Of a stretch of 64,000 nucleotides of DNA, positions 59,188 to 64,000 are shown in pieces. Source of the DNA: Anaerolineae bacterium. Its GTDB lineage: Bacteria; Chloroflexota; Anaerolineae; Aggregatilineales; Phototrophicaceae. The stretch lies in assembly GCA_020849765.1 (NCBI GenBank), contig JADLAY010000054.1, positions 53,120 through 117,119 of the forward strand, given 5' to 3'. The translations under genes were made by a program, and so were the position numbers. The stretch's first letter is position 1. The number at the start of each line of letters is the position of its first letter. The notes under the pieces are model-generated. The model made no database searches. It had not been told where the DNA came from and saw nothing but the letters and a program-made list of their open reading frames with translations.

Positions 59188-59666
59188 CCGAACTTGCGCA
59201 GCAGATCCTTGCGCCAGGTGATGCCCTCGTCGTCTTCGATGCCCTTGCTGGTGAAGCCGTCGATCACGCCGAGGATGCCGCGGCCCTGCTCGCTTTCGGC
59301 GACGATCACCTGCGTCGGGTTGGCCGTCGCGCAGAAGACGCGCACGACCTCCGGCACGCCTTTGACCGCGTGCAGCACGTTGATCGGGAAGAAGCCGTCG
59401 CCGAGGAAGAGGATGAAACTGTGCCCGGCGGAGAGCGCCATGGCGTTCTTCTGCGCCAGTTCGATCATTGCGTCGTCCGTGCCCGTCCAACGGACGAGAC
59501 ACGCGCCAGACGCCTCGCAGAAGGCCAGCCCGAACTTGATGCCGGGCACGGCGGTCACCAGCGCCTCGTGAAGGTCTTCGACCGTCTTGATGAAGTGGCT
59601 TTGCCCCAGGATGAAATTGGTCGCTTCCGGCTTTTCGATTTGAATAGTGGTCAAATTCAACGACAT
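59172..59666 (-). CDS. Adenosine-specific kinase (PF04008 type)
   Basis: A 164-residue protein. EKPEATNFILGQSHFIKTVEDLHEAL, VPGIKFGLAFCEASGACLVR and GHSFILFLGDGFFPINVLHAVKGVPEVVRVFCATANP are characteristic of the adenosine-specific kinase family named from structural work; members are found in archaea and some bacteria. A role in adenosine or AMP handling is assumed from the family name. GAGGAGC precedes ATG 59666. It overlaps the convergent gene by 16 bases. A short ORF at 59700 lies just upstream on the same strand. Confidence 0.87.
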   Translation of the reverse strand: MSLNLTTIQIEKPEATNFILGQSHFIKTVEDLHEALVTAVPGIKFGLAFCEASGACLVRWTGTDDAMIELAQKNAMALSAGHSFILFLGDGFFPINVLHAVKGVPEVVRVFCATANPTQVIVAESEQGRGILGVIDGFTSKGIEDDEGITWRKDLLRKFGYKLG

Positions 59667-59699
59667 CTTATTAGCTCCTCAAGCTGCGCACGGATGCCA

Positions 59700-59798
59700 T
59701 TACAGGGCGATCAAGACAGCGACGAGCACGATCACCACAAGGACGAGCGAAAAGAACCGGGCGAGTATCGTCACGCATCCATCACTCGGATCTTCCAT
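59700..59798 (-). CDS. Single-helix small membrane protein
   Basis: A 32-codon ORF too short for usual gene finding. It has AAAAGGA six bases before ATG 59798 and encodes a short polar start (EDPSDGCVT) followed by one long hydrophobic helix (LARFFSLVLVVIVLVAVLIA) and a stop. It ends 33 bases before the kinase gene on the same strand, so the two are probably cotranscribed. Function unknown; it may be a small membrane regulator. Confidence 0.55.
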   Translation of the reverse strand: MEDPSDGCVTILARFFSLVLVVIVLVAVLIAL

Positions 59799-59865
59799 TT
59801 CGAATCCTTTTCTCTCCCATCATTCGTAGAACAATTGCGATCTATTCGTATGGATGGTGTAGGCG

Positions 59866-59928
59866 GACGCGCCACGGCGCGTCCCTACCAGGGCCGTTCG
59901 TAGGGACACCATTCATTGTGTCCGCCGC
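59866..59928. repeat. GTAGGGAC-type hairpin repeats
   Basis: GGACGCGCCACGGCGCGTCC followed by CTACC, then GTAGGGACACCAT-TC-ATTGTGTCC at 59900-59924. Members of the same repeat family as 13689 and 35532. Confidence 0.65.
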
Positions 59929-59937
59929 GAATCGACG

Positions 59938-60990
59938 CTAAATCTGCGCGATGATCGCCTGGGCGAATTCGGACGTGCTCAGCCACTGGCCGCCGCCCGC
60001 GATGTCCGCCGTGCGTGCGCCGCTGGCGAGCACGGCATCGACCGCTGCCTCGACCGCGCGCGCCTCGTCTTCCAGCGCCAGGCTGTAGCGCAGCAGCATG
60101 GCCGCGCTCAGGATGGTGCCGATCGGGTTGGCTTTGCCCTGCCCGGCGATGTCCGGCGCGCTGCCGTGCACCGGCTCGTAGAGGCCGAAGCGCCCCTCGC
60201 CGAGCGAGGCCGACGGCAGCATGCCCAGCGACCCGGCCAGCACCGAGGCTTCGTCGCTCAGGATGTCGCCGAACATGTTGCTCGCCAGCAGCACGTCGAA
60301 GCTGGACGGGCGCGTCAGCAGATGCATGGCGCAGCTATCGACCAGCGCATGTTCAAGCTCGACGTCGCTGTAATCCTCGTGGACTTTCGTGACCGTCCGC
60401 CGCCACAAACGCATCGCCGCCAACACGTTGGCCTTGTCGACCGACGTCACCTTGTTGCGCCGGATCTGCGCCGCGCGGAAGGCGACGTGGGCCACGCGCT
60501 CGACCTCCGGCACCGAGTACAGCTCGGTATCGTAGGCCGTGTCGCCGTCGCCCTGTTCCTGGCGCTCGCCGAAATACATGCCGCCGGTCAGCTCGCGCAC
60601 GAACAGCATGTCGACGCCTTCCAGCAGTTCCGGGCGCAGCGGGGCGTAATGCGCCAGCACGGGGTAGGCCTTGACCGGGCGCAGATTGGCGAACAGGCCG
60701 AAGTGCTTGCGGATGCCGAGCAGGCCTTGTTCCGGGCGCACGGTCGCGGCGTCATACTTGGGCAGCCCGACCGCGCCCAGCAGCACCGCATCGCTCTGTT
60801 CGGCGGTGCGCAGCGTCTCCGGGGGCAGCGGATTGCCGGTCTTATCGATGGCAATGCCGCCGAGCAAGGCTTCTTCGTAGCTAAATTCGTGCCCGAACTT
60901 CGCGGCGACCGCGTTGAGCACGTTGACGGCCTGAGTCGTAACCTCTGGCCCGATACCGTCGCCTGGGAGGACGGTGAGGCTCGCTTTCAT
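59938..60990 (-). CDS. leuB: 3-Isopropylmalate dehydrogenase
   Basis: A 350-residue NAD-dependent dehydrogenase of the isocitrate/isopropylmalate family, the third step of leucine synthesis. The N-terminal LTVLPGDGIGPEVT, LLGAVGLPKYD, RELTGGMYFGER and DILSDEASVLAGSLGMLPSA show the metal-binding aspartates and the LeuB-type substrate loop. GLYEPVHGSAPDIAGQGKANP is the family signature. ATG 60990. No other leu gene lies in the window and no Leu-rich leader peptide was seen. Confidence 0.95.
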   Translation of the reverse strand: MKASLTVLPGDGIGPEVTTQAVNVLNAVAAKFGHEFSYEEALLGGIAIDKTGNPLPPETLRTAEQSDAVLLGAVGLPKYDAATVRPEQGLLGIRKHFGLFANLRPVKAYPVLAHYAPLRPELLEGVDMLFVRELTGGMYFGERQEQGDGDTAYDTELYSVPEVERVAHVAFRAAQIRRNKVTSVDKANVLAAMRLWRRTVTKVHEDYSDVELEHALVDSCAMHLLTRPSSFDVLLASNMFGDILSDEASVLAGSLGMLPSASLGEGRFGLYEPVHGSAPDIAGQGKANPIGTILSAAMLLRYSLALEDEARAVEAAVDAVLASGARTADIAGGGQWLSTSEFAQAIIAQI

Positions 60991-61216
60991 CGTGTCGTAT
61001 CCCTGATGATCGTGAATTGTCTAGCGCAGTCCATAACCTTAGCACGGCGCTGCCTAATGATCCAGCAGTTGCACCCTTGCCGGGCGGGAAACAATCAGTA
61101 ATAATGCGACTCACAGCGTTTGTGAAAAATCTATAGGGATCGTTTGTGCTCGACAACGAATAATTAACTATACTCATGAATATCGTATAGACGCCAACCA
61201 TTGGAGAAAGCGAAGC

Positions 61217-61621
61217 ATGCCAATCTACGTCAACTGGGATGACCAGGCCGAACGCGCCATTCGCTTCGATCTCTACGGGTTCTGGACGTGGAAGGCATTC
61301 GCCGACGCCGTCGCCGATGCGAACACGCTGATCGAGAAGGTCGATCATGAAGTGTCGATCATTTTCCACCCGGATCACGTCGGTGCGAGCCACCTTTCGA
61401 GCGATTTCCTGGCCCAGGTGCGCCTGATCCAGGCCCGGCGTCATCCGCGCATGGGCCGCATCGTCGTCGTGCTGCATCACAACGATACGGTCGTGCGTCA
61501 CATGGTGCTGGTGCTCAGCCGGGTGCTGCCGCCGTCAGCTCAGCCTGCCGTCGTCGAAACGCTGGTGGACGCGCGCCGCTTCATCGCCGCGCTGGCCCCG
61601 GCCGTCAGGGCAGGAAGCTAG
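61217..61621 (+). CDS. Small protein of a paralogous pair, function unknown
   Basis: A 134-residue protein: VNWDDQAERAIRFDLYGFWTWKAFADAVADANTLIEKV, then VSIIFHPDHVGAS and RIVVVLHHNDTVVRHMVLVLSRVLP. The next gene has the same layout (VNWDDECATMLRLDIKGSWLWQEIYDAHEHMWQMV). The alternation of strands and helices is similar to STAS/SpoIIAA-like domains but no diagnostic motif is seen. GGAGAAAG precedes ATG 61217. Confidence 0.65.
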   Translation: MPIYVNWDDQAERAIRFDLYGFWTWKAFADAVADANTLIEKVDHEVSIIFHPDHVGASHLSSDFLAQVRLIQARRHPRMGRIVVVLHHNDTVVRHMVLVLSRVLPPSAQPAVVETLVDARRFIAALAPAVRAGS

Positions 61622-61770
61622 CGCGCCACCCCGTTCGCGTCCTACGAACTCATTACCCTCATTTTTTACAGGTTTGATAAAATGTCGATCCAACGGCGCT
61701 CGCGAGTCGCGTTATTCTTAATATTGTGCGGCATTTTGTGAGCATTTGCCGGATCGAAAGCGCGTGGGTT

Positions 61771-62172
61771 ATGGACAACATCTCGGTCAATTGGGATGAC
61801 GAATGCGCCACCATGCTCCGCCTGGACATCAAGGGGAGCTGGCTGTGGCAAGAGATTTACGACGCTCATGAGCACATGTGGCAAATGGTCGAGGCGCGCG
61901 GGGTCGATACGACGCTCGTTTACAACCTGAATCACGTCGCCTGGCATCAGTACCCCATTCACAGCGTCGTCGTGCCGATGCACAACGTCTACCGGATGCA
62001 TCATCCGTGCGTCGTGCAGGTAGTGGCCATCACCGGCAGCCAGAGCGTGTTCGTGCGCTCGATGGTGCAGATGCTGTTGCGCCAACTGCCGGAACTGCGC
62101 ACGCTCTGCCTCGCGCACGATCTCGACGAGGCGCGCCTGATCGCCGCGCAGGTGGCGACGTCATCGCCGTAG
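61771..62172 (+). CDS. Small protein, paralogue of the preceding gene
   Basis: A 133-residue protein with the same order of segments as its neighbour (ISVNWDDEC..., LVYNLNHVAWHQYP, VVQVVAITGSQSVFVRSMVQMLLRQLP, LDEARLIAAQ). Identity is low but the arrangement is clear, so it arose by duplication. ATG 61771 is the first convincing start (before ISVNWDD); no strong ribosome site is seen. Function unknown. Confidence 0.6.
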   Translation: MDNISVNWDDECATMLRLDIKGSWLWQEIYDAHEHMWQMVEARGVDTTLVYNLNHVAWHQYPIHSVVVPMHNVYRMHHPCVVQVVAITGSQSVFVRSMVQMLLRQLPELRTLCLAHDLDEARLIAAQVATSSP

Positions 62173-62206
62173 CCCGACCCCACATCACGCCCTGACCGCC
62201 TCAGAT

Positions 62207-62662
62207 TCAGTCTAGCTCCACTGTCTTCCATTCCGAACGTCTCGCGCCCGTTTCCACCGGAACACCCGGCTTGACCCAGACGACCTCCTGGCGGCCCCGG
62301 TCAGGATCGGTGAAGCTGAAGATGAGTAACGATCCCATATCGGTCACAAGACCATCATCTCTGCCCTCGGCCACGATCCGCCGGTGGATTTCGCGAAAGG
62401 CGTCCTCGCTCGCCGCGTAGAGCGCAACGTGATCCAGACGGCCCCGCTCAAACATCGGCTGGTCTCCGGGTGGTTGGACTCCCGGTATCTGAAAGGGATG
62501 CAAGAGCGTGTGCTCGCCGATCTTGATGAGCGAGTGGCGCAAGCCATCCTCCTCCAGGTCGAGCACGACCTCGGCATCGAATACACGCGCGTAAAAGTCA
62601 ATCAAACGATCCATGTCGGCGGTGATGAATGCCAGGTGATGGATGCCGTCGAGCAGTTGCAT
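62207..62662 (-). CDS. VOC-family protein (glyoxalase/dioxygenase fold)
   Basis: A 151-residue protein of the vicinal oxygen chelate superfamily. GIHHLAFITADMDRLIDFYARVF is the first beta-alpha-beta-beta-beta unit with its metal His, and RLDHVALYAASEDAFREIHRRI with DPDRGRQEVVW gives the second His and the Glu. Such proteins are dioxygenases, glyoxalases or antibiotic-binding proteins. AAGGAGAAACC precedes ATG 62662. GCGCTAGAAT -10 at 62699-62708. Confidence 0.83.
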   Translation of the reverse strand: MQLLDGIHHLAFITADMDRLIDFYARVFDAEVVLDLEEDGLRHSLIKIGEHTLLHPFQIPGVQPPGDQPMFERGRLDHVALYAASEDAFREIHRRIVAEGRDDGLVTDMGSLLIFSFTDPDRGRQEVVWVKPGVPVETGARRSEWKTVELD

Positions 62663-62698
62663 GGTTTCTCCTTGAGGAACTTCAAGGGCGATGATCCT

Positions 62699-62708
62699 AT
62701 TCTAGCGC
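62699..62708 (-). promoter_or_regulatory. -10 element GCGCTAGAAT
   Basis: Minus-strand GCGCTAGAAT, 37 bases before the ATG of the VOC gene; identical to the element at 45710-45719. Confidence 0.45.
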
Positions 62709-62854
62709 CAGTCGCCAATGCGTGTGCCGACGCCCGAGGAAGGGTGATCCAAGGACAATCGTCATGGGCGATCGATGACCATGGCCGTAATGGTCTCTGT
62801 CACAATAAGAGGTGATGGGTGATTCCGGTTGGCACACAGCGAGGGAAGGCAATC

Positions 62855-63706
62855 ATGGCACAGACGATACTGATCCTGGGGGGGACCGGTATGTTGGGCG
62901 CGCCGGTCGCGCGTCGCCTGCACGCGGACGGCTTCAACGTGCGCCTGCTCGTGCGCGGCCCGGCCAAAGCGCGCGAGGCATTCGGCGAGACATTCACGTT
63001 GATCGAAGGCGACGTGACCGACTGCGCCATCCTCGACCAGGCGATGGCGGGCTGTGACGGCGTCCACGTCAGCGTCGGCGGGCCGGTCGATTATGCGAGC
63101 GCCGAGAACGTCGCCGCACTGGCCTCCTATCGCGGCGTCAAGCGCGTGACCTACGTCTCCGGCTCGACCGTGCACGAGAAGAATCACGGGTTCCCGATGG
63201 TGCAGCAGAAGCTGATGGCCGAGAACGCGATCCGCAACTGCGGGGTACCGTACACGATCTTCTGCCCGACCTGGCCGATGGAGCAACTGCCGCGCTTCGT
63301 CCGCGATGGGCGCGCCACCCTGATCGGCGATCTGCCGCTGCCGTTTCACTGGTTTGCGGCGGACGACTTCGCCGCGATGGTCTCGGCGGCCTACCAGCGC
63401 GAGGAAGCCGCTGACAAGCGCTTCTACGTCCACGGCCCGCAGGCTATCCTGATGAAGGACGCGATGGAGCGTTACTGCCATGCGCTGCACCCGGAGATCA
63501 AGGGCGTGTCGGTGCTGCCGCTGGCCGTCGCCCGGACGATGGCGATCGCAACCGGCAATGACGGTCTGAAGTTCGCAGCGGATTTGATGGCCTACTTCAA
63601 GAAGGCCGAAGAACTCGGCGATCCGACCGAGGCGAACCAGATCCTCGGCGCGCCGACGACCACGCTCGACGCCTGGATCGCGCAGCGCAAGCTGATCCCG
63701 GCGTAA
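62855..63706 (+). CDS. NmrA-like/atypical SDR NAD(P)-binding protein
   Basis: A 283-residue Rossmann-fold protein. The nucleotide-binding motif ILGGTGMLGAPVAR (residues 6-19) and RLLVRGPAKAREAF are of the NmrA/atypical SDR type, as are LIEGDVTDCAILDQAMAGCDGV and VKRVTYVSGSTVH. The usual Tyr-x3-Lys is not seen. Substrate unknown. GGAAGG precedes ATG 62855. Divergent from the VOC gene. Confidence 0.83.
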   Translation: MAQTILILGGTGMLGAPVARRLHADGFNVRLLVRGPAKAREAFGETFTLIEGDVTDCAILDQAMAGCDGVHVSVGGPVDYASAENVAALASYRGVKRVTYVSGSTVHEKNHGFPMVQQKLMAENAIRNCGVPYTIFCPTWPMEQLPRFVRDGRATLIGDLPLPFHWFAADDFAAMVSAAYQREEAADKRFYVHGPQAILMKDAMERYCHALHPEIKGVSVLPLAVARTMAIATGNDGLKFAADLMAYFKKAEELGDPTEANQILGAPTTTLDAWIAQRKLIPA

Positions 63707-63730
63707 TTGTGATGTGGGCTATATTGACTC

Positions 63731-63775
63731 GCCGACCAGTCAACTGGTCGGCTAAGCTTAATCAAGCCTGCTGAA
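63731..63775. repeat. REP element
   Basis: Palindrome 63731-63752 with arms GCCGACCAGTC and ACTGGTCGGC, then AATCAAGCCTGCTGAAGCGGCT as the small hairpin AGCC...GGCT. It begins 25 bases after the preceding gene. The remaining sequence to 64000 has a degenerate AGCCCCTTCAGTAGC stretch near 63877 and no gene I can support. Confidence 0.7.
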
Positions 63776-64000
63776 GCGGCTGGAAAACAGCATAACCTAG
63801 CAACGAAGTGATCTCCACGCATGGAGAAGTAAACAGGATTGGGATGCTAGTACGCCCTTGTCTACTGATTTCGAGCCCCTTCAGTAGCAGTTGTGCTAGA
63901 TCGGTCACCCAGCAAAAGCTAAATGCTTGATACAAAGAGCCTCCTCAAGGGGAAGACCCAACAGGAAATTGCAGTAGACACAGCAGAGATGCGCGGTCAA

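Noticed and set aside
60991..61216. Leucine leader peptide in front of leuB
   Set aside because: No run of Leu codons in a short ORF and no terminator hairpin was seen.
63776..64000. Possible start of another gene at the right edge
   Set aside because: No start codon with ribosome site and coding pattern; only a degenerate REP-like stretch is visible.

Overview
The window is a 64 kb piece of a high-GC bacterial chromosome, very probably from the phylum Chloroflexota (Anaerolineae-like). This is inferred from gene content and style: long TNTP/PPTNT linker proteins, a secreted WD40-type propeller, a protealysin-emfourin pair, a PCYCGC lipoprotein, CDGSH and SGNH proteins, and intergenic DNA rich in small repeats. 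I saw no rRNA, tRNA, CRISPR array, prophage or plasmid functions.

Layout. 0-4 kb: the start of a tryptophanase-like gene, a REP-associated tyrosine transposase between two REP modules, an acetyltransferase and acetyl-CoA synthetase. 4-19 kb: a pilin-like/PA14 surface protein, a second acetyltransferase, a double-CDGSH protein, a WD40 propeller, a membrane-anchored MutS-like ATPase, small enzymes and an ABC-2 exporter. 19-22 kb: a membrane NACHT NTPase followed by a minimal nucleotidyltransferase, then uridine phosphorylase. 22-26 kb: an iron-uptake operon in which a membrane-tethered DtxR-FeoA fusion sits behind a DtxR-type iron box and precedes a FeoB split into two overlapping genes. 26-33 kb: protealysin-like protease with emfourin, a beta-lactamase-fold hydrolase, a frameshifted nucleotidyltransferase, argG and argH. 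33-37 kb: esterase, two related membrane proteins, and cysK-cysE behind a leader that encodes a short peptide with three consecutive Cys codons followed by a terminator. 37-46 kb: SDR, DUF2268 protease, MqsA-like toxin-antitoxin pair, methyltransferase, DeoR regulator with a palindromic operator, MFS exporter and SH3-like secreted protein. 46-58 kb: three paralogous secreted SGNH hydrolases carrying seven copies of one malectin-like module. 58-64 kb: a candidate SOS-controlled nuclease-like gene, adenosine-specific kinase with a 32-codon membrane ORF in front, leuB, a paralogous pair of small proteins, VOC and NmrA-like proteins.

Systems view. The best-supported regulatory units are the cysteine attenuator (cysK-cysE) and the iron-box operon (dtxR-feoA, feoB parts 1 and 2). 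The intergenic space is the other main feature: (i) REP elements of form GCCGAC-(N5)-loop-(N5)-GTCGGC paired with a second covarying hairpin, found at eleven sites and flanking the one transposase of the REP-associated family; (ii) hairpins with GTAG at the foot; (iii) degenerate heptanucleotide tandem tracts resembling cyanobacterial STRR sequences; (iv) a recurrent GCGCTANAAT promoter element. All functions are read from sequence by eye; no database search was possible.
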